Shown here piece by piece: positions 46,980-58,829 of a DNA stretch of 64,000 bases. The position numbers were made by a program, and so were the translations under genes. How positions within the stretch are numbered: position 1 is the stretch's first letter; the number at the start of each line of letters is the position of its first letter. The notes below the pieces were generated by a model that saw only the letters and a list, made by a program, of their open reading frames with translations, made no database searches and was not told where the DNA came from. Origin of the DNA: Turbatrix aceti (Eukaryota > Nematoda > Chromadorea > Rhabditida > Panagrolaimidae); assembly GCA_963969345.1 (NCBI GenBank), contig OZ017766.1, positions 6,076,001 to 6,140,000 of the forward strand, read 5' to 3'.

Positions 46980-47888
46980 CCCAATTAACGGAGGTACTCC
47001 AGCGCCATCGTAGGCCACTCCTAGTAGCTTGCTTCCTGTTCTGTGTTTGTGAATGCGTTGTAAGGATAAAAAACGTATACTCAGGTATTCCAGTTTCCTG
47101 ACTGAACGCGCGAGCCCTCGGAAAACCGTCTGGTGATCGCTCGAGCGAGCGCTGCGTACAAGTAAGCACCTGTAGTGGAGGGATTTAGCACTCTTGAACG
47201 ACGTCGATGATTATTACAAGACATGACTTTTTTTTAAACACACTTCCACGAAAGTGAAAAAAAAACAGGATTTTTTATGATCTGAGTAAACTCAAAAAAT
47301 GGACAGTGTAAAAGTGTACGAATAAAAAAAAGTTGATTACTCTTTTAGTATTGTTTTTCAAATTTATTTCACGTTTAAAAAATAAAAGTTTAATGAAAAA
47401 ATGTTTTTTCTTTTTTTTTGTTTTTTTCGAAGAAAACATATCGAAAAAAGTTTTTTAAAACAAAATAAAGAAAAATGAGACAAAGATTACGAATAAAAAA
47501 GCTGATTGTTTTTCAAATTTATTTAACATTGAAACAGAAAAAAAATTGAATGATGAAATGCATTTTTTATTTTTTTTCATGAAAATCTTTTTTTTTGCTT
47601 GACAATAAAAATTTTATTTTTTTCGTTTGAATGATAATTTTCCCGCCATTCCCCCGGAAGCGGGGGTGTCGTTTAGTCAATCGGTGCTCGTTCTTGTACA
47701 CTCGGCGTCTTTTTTTGAAACAATGGCTATCGACCGATCGAAAGAGAGCAAGTGAGTCGATTGACATGTTGGAGAGAAAAAAAACTATTACTAGCAGGGG
47801 CCAACTTTCATCCAGGAATCGCCATCTTTCACCAGGTTAATCCAGAACAGCCGTGGGTTTGCCAGTGCCAGTGGCAGTGGCAGGAGGC
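46980..47888. other. Intergenic upstream of the Cys-rich gene and the possible palmitoyltransferase exon
   Basis: AT-rich with poly-A/T runs; no gene seen. Confidence 0.45.
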
Positions 47889-48065
47889 ATGACGGCTGTT
47901 AAGCCCCCTCTCCAGCACAACAACATGCCTGGAGGGAGGCTTTCCACCTTTCGGGTCGATCACGGCAGTCTCCAACTCACCCATCCGCTTCAAGTGGTCG
48001 GCTGGCTGCTATACTGCTGCATCGATGAGTTATCTGTCGCCGTTGCCGCATTATCTTTCTCCGCG
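47889..48065 (+). CDS. Possible first exon of a ZDHHC1/11-like palmitoyltransferase
   Basis: ATG at 47889 opens 59 codons ending in a GTGAGT donor at 48066 (phase 0). The segment LTHPLQVVGWLLYCC resembles HPLQIVAWLLYLF, which begins the first membrane helix of ZDHHC1/ZDHHC11 proteins (from memory). No DHHC cysteine-rich domain is visible in the following 3.8 kb, so the rest of the gene is missing, or the exon belongs to the proline-rich gene downstream. A join to 51819 would keep frame but is speculative. Confidence 0.3.
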
Positions 48066-51000
48066 GTGAGTTTTTTTATTTGGGGACTTGTAAACAAATA
48101 AAATGTTTTGTTTTGTTTTGTTTCCGTGAAAAAAAACACTTGTTTGATTGAGTTGATCGGAGAAATGGTTTCAACGCTGCTGTTTACGTTTTTTTATTTA
48201 GAAGCCCGATTTATTAAAGAAACAAGTTACGGAAAAAATTAAATGAAAATGAGAGTTCGTGAAATTTTTTGATCGCATCTTACAGATTTTTAAAAACTTA
48301 AAAACGGAAAAACCTGAAGTTTAGGACCAAGACATAAAACGCAGGCCATAAATATTTACTCGCCAGCGGCGGCTTTATTTTATTTTAGGAACTTAAAAAT
48401 GTAAAAACTGACAAAAACCTGTCACGTTTAGCAAGATTTTGATTTATAAACAACATCGAACCCCCCAAAAAAATATTTCACTGAAATCTAATATTTTTTC
48501 ATGACAGCTTTATTTTGCTTTTATTTTTCATTAATATTTTTTTGAATTTTAATGCAATTTTTTCGGTTTACAAAAAAACTAGAAACACTGCAGTGCAGCT
48601 GTAATTAATTCTTTCCCTCGAAATTGATGGGAACAGTAAAAACGTTGTTATTGCATCTTAGTTAGTGAGAATAGGGCTCATTGATCCGTCAATACCCGCC
48701 TGACCCCACCTAACTTTGTTTTTAACATTCTGTGGGAAACAAAATTTCTTTCATGTTTTTTTATCGATCCCAGACAATAAAACAGATTTCAAAAACTCCG
48801 CATGTTGCGTGCAGGTTGTCGGTATTTATAAATATCAATTTTCTGTGTGATCGCTAATGCATGTTGAGTTGAGTGAATGATTTCCCCCCAAAAATATTTT
48901 TTGCCTCGCAACAACTTTTAAAAGTTCCACTAATTTTTTGTCTTCCTGTTTTTACGAGTCAGCAAAGTTGCAATAAAGCCCAAAATTGAGCATTTATTTT
49001 TTATATTGCAACAACACCCCAAAAAAAACCGCACCTTGATTGGACTGCTCTTTTTCGTGAGGCAATAGCCAAGGAAAAAGAGGAGGAGGACATCCTTTTT
49101 CCTTGTGAGCAGGCAGGCAAGTTTTTTTTTTCTTTCCCTTTCATAGACAGTGTCAGATTCACCTTTTGTGCGTCTCATCGTGATGATCACCCGGTCCACG
49201 CCGGATCCTTTGACGTACGCGTAGGTATAACATGTCGTAAACCGCTTATGTATGCCGGAGCAATGGATCGGTCGTTTGCATAAATAATACACCCAAAATA
49301 TCTATCACCTTTTTTTTTATTTCACAGTACAAAGTTGAAAAAAATGCAAAGAAAAAATGTTTGGTTACTCATCCGGAATTTTTTTTCTTTTTGGAATTTT
49401 TTGTTTGCTTAGGCGTTTTTTTCCCGATAAACAAACTTTTTGAACCCCTTGTTTTCTTATCAGAAAAATATTTATAAATCAGCGACGGTGTCTGTTTGGT
49501 ATTTATTTTTAAAAAATTCGAGCATTCGCATTGTTTTTGCTTGCCTCTTTTCAATGCGCCTTATGTTTTGTTTTGGCTTCCAAAGGGTCAACCAACAGGC
49601 CCGGTTTCTCTTAACAAAACAAACGCCAACGCATCAGTCATCTGTCTCCTGGCGCCTATAGGTGTGCAATGCTATTTAGCTAACTTTTGTGCTTGTCTTC
49701 CTGTCCGCCCGCCTGCCCTGCCCTGCCCGATCGATCGATTGTGCGCCGCCCGCGCCCAGTTTAGCCTTTTTGATGAGCCATTGGGCCATTTCAGGAAGGG
49801 TCAAACGCGTCTCTGTTTGACCTGACTTGACCGTTCGTTCGTCGCTGACTACTTTTTATAAATAGTGTCTGCAAAGGGAACAAATTTTTTTTCTCCTGCA
49901 AATAAAATTGTATTTTATTTGAAAAAAATATAATTTATTTCTTCCCACCAAGAAAAAAATCCAGCTAATTGCTTTTCAATTTTCGTAATGTTTCATCAAT
50001 TCTCGTTAATTTCTGTAAATTGTCTATTCGATGTCGGAAGCGTTTCTCACGTTCGCGTATCAGAGAGCTCGCTGACACAGTTCCTCTCTTTTTCGTTTTC
50101 TTCCCAGCTCTTCCAAAAAAAATTAAATTAGATAACAATTTTTTTTAATCCAGTTAACGAGCTGTCAATTTTTTTGTTGCTCGAGGGAGTGGATTTGATT
50201 TCTTCGTCGTCGGCGACAACGGCGGCGGCGGCTGCAAAGATCTGTTCATTCGTGCGCGGTCACCCGTAGGTATGTGAAGTCATTTATCTTCCTCCCCCCC
50301 CCTTCCAGGTATCCTGCCAGGTGGGGGCGCACCCCCCTCTTTCCACCTGCCTCGGTGAACAACACAGATTCATTCATTCGGTTTCCGTATCAATTACGCT
50401 CTCGGATCTTCCCAAAATTTAATTCTAAATTTCTTTCCGAGTCGTCCTCATTTTTTTTTGCATACAACAATTCCGGTCCGGTCGATGACACCACGCCACG
50501 CCACGCAAAGCGGGCGAACAAACGAACAATGATGATGATGATTGCAATCATCATCCATCGCGGGAACGAACGGTGCATGCACCAACCGCTCCCGCAGGTG
50601 ATGACTGGGCAAGGAACGGATGTCTTGCGTCTTGCGTCTTGCGGGTCTGCTGCTTTGCTCCCTCTGCTCTCCTGAGGGTGTGGTGCGCGAGTCACACCTG
50701 ACGAGGGTAGGAGGATGCGCGAGTGAGTCACCTGACCTCCGGTACCTGTACCTGAACTATTCCTCTCCCGACCGGGGAAAAGCAGAGTAATAATAATAAT
50801 ATCGTCATTCATCCGTGACAAATTATTACGTTATGCAAGGTCTTGTCAATCTGATACAGAGTACGTGTCACTGACTTTGTCGTCTTCAGTTCAACATTTT
50901 TGAGAGGATGAATTAAATTTGGCGTCGTTTTTGTGTCGGGCAGTTTCCTTCTGTGTATTTATATTGATTACAAAAAAATTGCTGATTTGTGAACAGGATT

Positions 51001-51886
51001 TTTTATATTTTTTAAAATTTATTTTAGATTTTGAGATTTTTATCTGAACTATTTTTTGCACCTGTACTATTTTTTGTCGGAGTTTTTGACAAAATCATGA
51101 ATTTATCTGTCTATTTTTATTTGCTCACTCGACAAAAACACTAATACCCTTCCTGACTGACCACTACCGGCCTATTGACCAGTGATTTAAGCCGCTCGCT
51201 TTCTCTTTTTTTTGTGATAAGAAATTTGTGTGCGTGCAAAAATCAGAAAAATATATGTACCTCGCTTTTCAGATTTTTTTGAATTGAATTGTTATCAAAG
51301 ATAAATTTATTCATGACTTTTTTGAACGGTTGTTTTGGATTTTTTTGGAACACATCAAAAAAATGTACATAAATTATGTTTAGCGAGAAATTTTTTACAT
51401 TTTTTTAAATTAAAATTATTCGTTTTAAAAAATTTTGGGTCAAAGTCAACCTATGTTTGATCCGTGATTTTCCCATCCTTTGCCATGTTTGGATGTCATT
51501 TACGCACACACGCAATCGTTTTTTGTAAAAAAAAAATTTAGTTAAAAAAAAAAGTACGTTAGACAAATTTCAATCATCAAATCCTGCGTAATTCGTTGTT
51601 TGTCTAAGGAAAAGTTAGGGACGCTGGTGCACAAAGGGTCGAGTAATGATAAACATGTCCCTTGTAGGTCAATATTTATTTGTCGGCCAAGAGCGAAATT
51701 CACGCGCGTAATATCTTGTTCGAAAAAAAACTTTTTTTTTGAATTTTGCAATCATCCAGTACTATTTGACTTCTCTGACATGTTTGACCATTTGATTTGG
51801 GTTTTCAGGTCGCGTAGTCGCTCGTACACGGACCTCCGCGCAGCTGCCCTCGACGAAGCCACCGCCGCAGCCCTCGCCGCGCAGGA
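48066..51886. other. Long stretch without recognised gene
   Basis: 3.8 kb, either an intron or intergenic. AT-rich for most of its length, with GC-rich patches near 49700, 50230 (CGGCGGCGGCGG) and 50300-50700. Short open frames on both strands have no recognisable domain. A TTTTCAG acceptor is present at about 51808. Confidence 0.45.
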
Positions 51887-53410
51887 ATGGCCACTAGTGC
51901 CCCTCCAGCACCGCCCCCGCCACCTCCTCCACCCCCTCCATCCGCTGTATTCGGAGCCAAGAAGATTCTGGTGGGCAGCCAACGGCCACCAGCGCATCGT
52001 AACGACGTCGGGAGCATTCGTCCCGCCGCCAACACGCAAGGCCGATCCCCCCTTGCCAAAATACACCCTGAGGCACTACAGCACGCAGCAGCTAACCTGC
52101 GCAAGACCCAGTACCGTGAATCGTTACTATCATCTGAACCATCAACACTCGCGTTGGGACGACCGGATTTCGAGTCTTTTGGGGGACATTGGACGTCTGA
52201 CGCGAAGCATGACAAATTGGGATACAATTCGTCCCGAGAGACGCTTTCTCCTGCGTACTCTGGTGCCTACGCACCTCTGCCACCAGGTCAATACGGTGGA
52301 CAGTCCCTTCCGCTAAACAATGGGGGAAGTGGACCCCCGCCGAGGGTATCCCCGACGCCCCCGAGGTCGGGACAACTCTTCAACGACACTGCTTCTCCTT
52401 CGCCCCAGTCTACGCTAAATGTATCGCCTCCCTCTTCACGACTTCCAAATATTGTTTCACCGACGGCGGGCAAAACGACGTCACCGTACACGTATTCATC
52501 GATATTTGCCAAGAATTACAGTTCTCCGACGATCGATTATTTTTCGCCCCAAACATCCCCTGCTTCTTTCTCTAGCAACGGAACCACGAGCCGCGGGTAT
52601 TCGACATCGACGACGACCACAACTACGACGACTAGTACGACTAATGGAGCACCACCACCACCGCCACCACCACTACAGGATACACCCAACTACCCTCCCC
52701 CTCCTCCGCCTTCTTCTTCGCCGCCTCGCCGGTATTTTGGGTTCGTTTTTTTTTGAAAATGAATTTTAAAATTTAATGAGTTTTAAAATTTAATTTCGAG
52801 AAGTCGAACTTGGAATTAATCCTTGCTTTATTTTTTTGATCGTTCCAAATCATTTTTATTTGTTCAAATTAAAATTATCAAATTTTTTTCTGCAATGAGA
52901 TCGGATTTTTTTAATTTTTAATTTTTGGCGTTATTCTATAGAATTTTTTTTCAAATTAGAATTTTTTTCTGAAATCAATTATGGATTTTGATCATACATA
53001 GTTTTTTTATCGTTCATAATACGTTTTTTTGAAAATTTGTTTACATCAAAAATTGAATTTATTTTAATAAATAAAAAATTTCGATTTTGGCATTGAAATT
53101 GATTTTTTTCGTATTTTTTTTTGCGTTTTTTGATAAAAAATTTTCCACCGAATAAAATTTTTTTCTAAAATTAAATTTGAATTTGGAATTTGCCTAATTT
53201 TTTGATCTTTCCGAATCAATTTTCTTATTTTTTTTGTAAAATTGTAAATGTTCACTGAATTTAGATTTTTTTCGGCACCGAATTCCAATTTTGTTTGTAA
53301 ACCCCATTTTTTGATTTCAGCGGCGATCAGTACCAAGCATCCCTCATCTCCAATCCCCAAGACTACATTCACCGCTTTGCAACCCAGACAACAGTCCACG
53401 ATGTCGACGA
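51887..53410 (+). CDS. Proline-rich protein, 3' end cut by the duplicated block
   Basis: Exon 51887-52731 encodes about 281 Pro/Ser/Thr-rich residues, with APPPPPPPPPPSAVFGAKKI near the start, APLPPGQYGGQ in the middle and a second poly-Pro run (GAPPPPPPPLQDTPNYPPPP) at the end. Donor GTATTT joins acceptor ATTTCAG at 53321 in frame, adding RGDQYQASLISNPQDYIHRF and about ten more residues. At about 53410 the coding sequence passes directly into a RepA copy, and the frame ends at a TAG about 75 bp later. Poly-Pro tracts suggest an actin/SH3-partner type scaffold (zyxin- or WIP-like composition), but no domain is recognised. An overlapping frame (about 51810-52316) is also open, so the first 140 residues are less certain. 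Confidence 0.5.
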
Positions 53411-53586
53411 TCTCTTTCTCTGTCGATGTTTCGGTCACCCACTGCTTGCCAACAACGAAACACCCAAAAGGTCAGTGTGCCGTTAGTTCAGGCATCTCTG
53501 GCTTACTTGTCTTTGAACGAATAAGCGATTCGCCTTTTACTAACCGCTTCCGGGCAAGTAGGCTCATATGAGTCTTATCCAATTTT
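53408..53586 (+). repeat. RepA copy g, truncated, at the breakpoint
   Basis: Matches copy f (33224-33400) through TCTTATCCAATTTTT, then switches abruptly to the sequence found at 32586. It lies exactly at the junction between the proline-rich gene and the duplicated block. Confidence 0.8.
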
Positions 53587-53740
53587 TTGACATTTTTTGA
53601 AAAAAGAGGCTCATGGAAGCCAGCCACAAAAACAACAGCTCGGCACGGCCGTTTTGAAGAAAATCTGGAGGGTTTGGGTTATGCTTTTTTTTCACATGAA
53701 CAGTAGTTCCGTTTTTTTCCACACGCAAAGGCGATCCAAT

Positions 53741-54800
53741 CAGTGTTGTCGGGTTCGGAAATTTTTCGGGTAACCCGACCCGAACCCGAACCCGAACCCG
53801 AAAATTTCGGGTAACCCGACCCGAACCCGAACCCGAACCCGAAAATTTCGGGTAACCCGACCCGAACCCGAACCCGAACCCGAAATTTTCGGGTTACCCG
53901 ACCCGAACCTGAACCCGAACCCGAAAATTTCGGGTTACCCGACCCGAACTCGAACTCGAACCCGAAAATTTCGGGTTACCCGACCCGAACCAAAACCCGA
54001 ACCCGAAAATTTCGGGTTACCCGACCCGAAACCCGAAGTTCGGGTAACCCGACCCGAAAACCCGACCCGAACTTCAACCCGGCAATTTTATGCAAGCTGT
54101 CACAAACCGAAAGTCAAACGAAAAAAAATTTTAAAAGAACATGAATAACGATTTTAATCCAAAATTTCATCGGGCACCAGATGATTTAGGTAGGTGCGTC
54201 CCATATATTCTACGACGAAAAACGCAAACAAATGTTTCCAGCATGTGCCGACAACACACCTGAGGGGTCAATCGACGCCGCTGTTCGGCAGCGCGAGTTG
54301 TTTTGCTTCCCTAACTCATCGGCAGAGCATTCGCTTTATAGTCGCGGTACACCGCAACGTCATGCGGGCCGCGTTTGTCCATACTATACGCTGATGGACA
54401 CCATAGCGCTGATTGACAGCACACCCTCTTCCCAACACAGCGGCCAAAGTGTTGTCGGGTTCTGAAATTTTCGGGTTACCCGACCCGAACCCGAACCCGA
54501 ACCCGAAAATTTCGGGTAACCCGACCCGAACCCGAACCCGAACCCGAAAATTTCGGGTAACCCGACCCGAACCCGAACTCGAACCCGAAAATTTCGGGTA
54601 ACCCGACCCGAACCCGAACCCGAACCCGAAAATTTCGGGTAACCCGACCCGAACTCGAACTCGAACCCGAAAATTTCGGGTTACCCGACCCGAACCAAAA
54701 CCCGAACCCGAAAATTTCGGGTTACCCGACCCGAAACCCGGGATTTTCGGGTCGGGTTCGGGTCGGGTCGGGTTTCGGGTCGGGTAACCCGACAACACTG
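53741..54800. mobile_element. hAT-like element built from ACCCGA arrays, empty site present at 32729
   Basis: Starts CAGTGTTGTCGGGTT and ends with the inverse AACCCGACAACACTG. GATCCAAT occurs on both sides (53733-53740, 54801-54808) but once at the unoccupied site in copy 1 (32729-32736). Two inverted-type arrays of CCCGACCCGAACCCGAA units with TTTCGGGT spacers (about 53745-54090 and 54452-54795) enclose about 360 bp of unique sequence without a transposase. The centre contains a tRNA-like stretch (CTCATCGGCAGAGCATTCGC near 54318). 8 bp duplication and CAGTG end fit hAT. Confidence 0.88.
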
Positions 54801-54852
54801 GATCCAATGGAACAGTAGTTCCGTTTTTTCCACACGCAAAGGTATGTAGGAC

Positions 54853-55066
54853 ACTTTTCTCTCTTTCTCTAACAATGTTTCGGTCGTGCATGGCTTGCCA
54901 ACAATGAAGCACCCAAAAGGTCAGCGCGCCGTTAGCTCATGTATCTCTGGCTTACTTGTCTTTGAACGAATAAGCGATTCGCCTTTTACTAACCGCTTCC
55001 GGGCAAGTAGGCTCATATGAGTCTTACCCAATTTTTGGAAGCCTATCTTTTGTGATAGGCTGAAAC
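54853..55066 (+). repeat. RepA copy h
   Basis: Counterpart of copy e at 32780, essentially identical. Confidence 0.8.
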
Positions 55067-55284
55067 ACACAAAATCTGCTTACTTGTTAAAAAAACGTAA
55101 TGATCTACCTCTTCTTGATGCCGTTTATGGACTACGACTCTCAATGAGCCCCTTTTTCATCGGCCCGTAAAAAATGTGTAAAACGATGCAAAGCAAATCG
55201 AACTTTGAATCTCAACTACTTCTTTTTTCAACAATAAAGTTTTTAGCCGTTTCCGTTTTTTGCGCCCATAAAGGTAACTTTAGC

Positions 55285-55500
55285 AGGACGGTTTTCTCTC
55301 TTTCTCTGTCGATGTTTCGGTCACCCACTGCTTGCCAACAACGAAACACCCAAAAGGTCAGTGTGCCGTTAGTTCAGGCATCTCTGGCTTACTTGTCTTT
55401 GAACGAATAAGCGATTCGCCTTTTACTAACCGCTTCCGGGCAAGTAGGCTCATATGAGTCTTATCCAATTTTTGGAAGCCTATCTTTTCTGATAGGCTAA
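55285..55500 (+). repeat. RepA copy i
   Basis: Counterpart of copy f at 33213; copies h and i flank the same linker. Confidence 0.8.
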
Positions 55501-55549
55501 AAAAACCTAATTTCATTTTGTGTGTATGCGATTATTCTATTTTTTGTAG

Positions 55550-56226
55550 TCGCCTATCCAATGGAAACAGTACGCTTCGAGTGGTTCACCCGAAAATCAG
55601 ATGCCATAGACAAGAACCCTGATGTCAAACTTCCCGAGCTCTACATTGATCGCTACGAGCCAACAATCTGCAATCGCACGCGCAAGTCAGGCGAGTTCTC
55701 CTGTCTCCGTGCAGTGTTTCGACTCAAACGCGACGTCGGTTTCCACATCGCACAAACGTACATTCCGACTTCGCTGGCACTCATGTTCAGCTGGGTGGGT
55801 GTCTGGCTGCCGGAAGAGTTCATGGAGGGTCGTATCAGCGTCGCTATCACAGTTTTGCTCACGCTGTCCACCGAATCAGCCGGCGCACGGGAGCACCTGC
55901 CCTCTGTCTCGTACCTGAAAGCCATCGATCTCTGGTTTGGCTACGTGACGGGTTTTGTCTTCTTCACGCTTCTGCAGACGCTATTTGTCATCGGTATTGA
56001 CAAACGGGCGAATCAGCTTCGAAAATGGGCGACACGGAAACGGCTCGACGTCACGCAGGAGGCGAGGGAGGTCATGGTGGACAAAGCAGAACGCTACCAC
56101 AAAACAGCAAGGTACCTGGATAGTTTTTGTCGCGTGTTTTATCCGCTGAGTTTTATACTTTTCCTGATTATGTATTATTTTGTGTTCACTGAAGGTCGGC
56201 AGGATGACTGCATTTCTACTCGGTAA
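55550..56226 (+). pseudogene. Duplicated last exon of the Cys-loop channel (pore domain only)
   Basis: Encodes the same 225 residues as 33478-34154 with one synonymous difference seen (CGC to CGG at about 56009). The TTTTTGTAG acceptor is kept but exons 1-8 are absent. It codes for loop C through M1-M4 and so lacks most of the ligand-binding domain. It could be spliced to the proline-rich gene upstream only by chance; more likely it is a dead fragment or an allelic copy. Confidence 0.75.
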
Positions 56227-56634
56227 TTTTTTTTGTGAATAAAAACAAATAAAAAAAATGAAAAATTCGAACATTTTTTGAAACAAAAAAATTTTTTTTC
56301 TTTTTTTTGTAAAAAAGTATCATAAATAAAATTTTTGATAATTTTTTTTATAAAAATGAACGAAAAAAATGAATAAAAATTTTATAAAATATGAAAAAAA
56401 ATACCGTCGTAAAAAATTTGTAAAAATTTTATAAAGGTGTCAGAATGTTATTTTTATTCTTTTTTTTACTTGAATAACAAGATTTTTTTTATCTTCTGTT
56501 AAAGAAAATTTTTTACAATTCTTGTAAATTAAAAAAAATTTTTTTGCAATTAAAAGTATAAATTTGTAAATATTTATATAACGATTTTTTTGCATGAAAA
56601 ATCATGATACTTTATAAAATATAAATTATTCTCG
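56227..56634. other. Convergent 3' region, channel fragment and acyltransferase 3
   Basis: Near-identical to 34155-34563, differing by a few homopolymer lengths. No gene. Confidence 0.55.
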
Positions 56635-58829
56635 CTAATTTCCATCCAAGTCGGCGATGGCTCGGGTGATGGCTTCGTCGTAAAAAGGGACGAGTTTCTT
56701 GGCGCCGTACGGAGAAACGTGATCTGCGTTGCAGAACAACGACAATCCAGTGTCTTTGTCCATGAGTTCGCAAGTCTGGGTTTGATTATCGCAGAAAGCA
56801 ACCATCGAGTCCATCACCTGACACTTGGTGCAGTTTTCAAACGCTGCCTGTTGTCGCCACGTGCTGTATTGGACGTTGGCGGCGTAGGGCTAAATTTATG
56901 TATGAATTGAAGATTTGCAGAAAAAAAGGCTGAACTCACCCCTAAAGGAACACTCAAGTGATCAACTTTTTCCTTTTTTTCGTACTTTTTTGCCAATTCT
57001 AACGCCGGATTGAATGGGGCTTTGCCATGAGGCAGAACGTGGATAAAGCGTTTTGTATACGGCAAAATAGATTCGTCAAGAAACTTTCGCATCTGTTGAA
57101 CAATTTTTTCGCTCTTAACAGCTTCATATGAAACCGCGGAATTACCGATCGCGTAATTTAAATTGGCAATAAAAATTACGATATCTGGCTGGATTTGTTT
57201 CATAAAAACCGCGGTTTTGCCTTTCATGTCTTCGCAGTGATTTGCTTTGTCCACGTGTTCATTGACGTCCTCAAAGAAGGTGCATGCACTTCTACCATAG
57301 TAGTACAGGGTACTGTACCGTCCTCTCAGAGCTTCAAAGACGCCTTCCATCTGTCTCGTTGCAAAGCTGTTTCCCGCAACGAAAATCGAATGATTACCGG
57401 TGCCATTGAATTTGCAAATAAAATACTCTAACATGGGTATTTTTTCAAAGTATTTTTCCATTTCTGGATCAAGTGTGCAGTTAAAGAAATTTTCACATTT
57501 TGCCAGTTCCGAGTTTTTTTCTACAAGTTGCGGTTTGTCCTAAAATTTTTTATGTGAAATTGTGTAGTCGATGACCTATTGGTTTACTCACCTTGAAAAA
57601 TGTAGCGATTCCGCCTGAAAGAAAACTCTGCATCAGGGCAAAAATAAATAACAGACTGCAGATGAAAAAAATTCTTTCTCGGGTAGCTTTGAGCAGCTTG
57701 CTTTCAAACAATTCATATTGGACGACTGAAATGACAATGATGCCTCCGAGCAAAATCACGCGGTTAAAGGATGGCGCCTCGTAGCGGCAGAGGATTTCTA
57801 GTGGCCAGTGAACGAGGTAGAGAGAATATGAAATGTCACCGACGTAGAGAACACTTTGGTGAATTCGAGCGATTATCGGGTTTAAAGGAGTCGAGATTGG
57901 ACCGTAAAAAATGACAGCACCGGTAACAACAGTCGCGAAAAAGCGTTGCACTTGTTCTGAAACTTTTGGGTTCCAAAATAATTTTGTTAGTTGACAAACC
58001 TGATAACAAAGCCTTCGAAGGCACGAACAAAATCAGTGATAGCAACACAAATCCAGAAACACGATAAACACAACCAAAGCCATTTGACAAAGACTCGGAA
58101 TGATAAACCAGCACTCCGACGAAAAACTGCCAGATTCTGGAAGGCAGAAGACCGAATGAAACTGCAGGTGAAAAAGAGGATGCGTTTTGGAATGTAGCGC
58201 TGATTAAAATAATCAAAATGCACAACAGCCTTGCTTTCGATCCCATTTTGGTTATTAGTGTCAGACAGAAGGGTGCAATGACGTAGAACTGCACTTCGAC
58301 GGCGAGTGACCAGGTGTGAAGGAAAAACTTGTGCTCGGACACAAGCTGAAAGTACTCCTGTTTCTCCAGCAACGGCTGCAAATTTGTTGCGAATGCCAAA
58401 GCATAGCGAGCGTCGATGGCAACGAGGTCAAAGTTTGCCTGAATTAGAACAAAACTGCAGAGGAGAAGAGTGGCTGTGACGACGAGCAGGTAAGCCGGAA
58501 GGAGGCGTTTCAGCCGACGCTCGTAAAAGTTGAGCACCAGAGAGGAATTTAGCGGTTTGGAACCCACGAGCATTGCCATCAGGTAACCAGAGATCACGAA
58601 GAATCTGGAATTATTTAAATTGCAATGTTTTTTTTAGAAAATAAAAAGTTACTTACACATCGACGCCGAGAAACCCCTGAGGGGCCAGTTTTGGGAAAAG
58701 GTGAAACAGCAGTACACCGGTGACCGCCAAAGCTCGAAGATATTGAATCTCTGTACGAATCTTATTTTTTTTGCCGTATGGTATGAATGTTTCATGGTTG
58801 TTGGATGGTTGGAAATTGGTAACGGTCAT
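56635..58829 (-). CDS. Acyltransferase-3 with C-terminal SGNH domain (OAC-like), copy 3
   Basis: Minus-strand exons 58829-58657, 58604-58000, 57956-57592, 57539-56940 and 56889-56635; about 665 residues with all splice sites intact. The C-terminal SGNH part (CKFNGTGNHSIFVAGNSFAT, CNADHVSPYGAKKL) matches copy 1. The start of exon 2 (GSKPLNSS, LIQANFDLVA) and ALMQSFLSGG in exon 3 match copy 2 instead, while NASSFSPAVS and other stretches again match copy 1. The gene is thus a mosaic of copies 1 and 2. Promoter context matches copy 1, including the ATATCCATCTGAACAAGCA block at 58886-58904. Confidence 0.9.

Noticed and set aside
50274..50821. Open frames of 133 and 143 codons on both strands
   Set aside because: GC-rich patch open in several frames, no domain, no splice context.
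51600..52316. Alternative plus frame over the proline-rich exon (YTDLRAAALDEATAAALAAQ)
   Set aside because: The competing frame starting at 51887 has poly-Pro codons with synonymous variation and continues in phase across the next splice junction. The alternative is open by chance or overlaps; not fully excluded.
54290..54370. tRNA-like stretch in the centre of the 53.7 kb hAT-like element
   Set aside because: It has a D-arm-like CTCATCGGCAGAGC but no T arm or closing acceptor stem, so it is at most a fragment.
53741..54800. ACCCGA arrays as internal telomere or CRISPR-like repeat
   Set aside because: The arrays lie within a bounded element with inverted ends and a target duplication; units are degenerate without spacers, and the word is not the nematode telomere repeat TTAGGC.
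54316..54912. 198-codon minus-strand frame with GFGFGSG repeats
   Set aside because: It is the translation of the ACCCGA arrays of the hAT-like element; no start context or domain, and the composition follows from the repeat.
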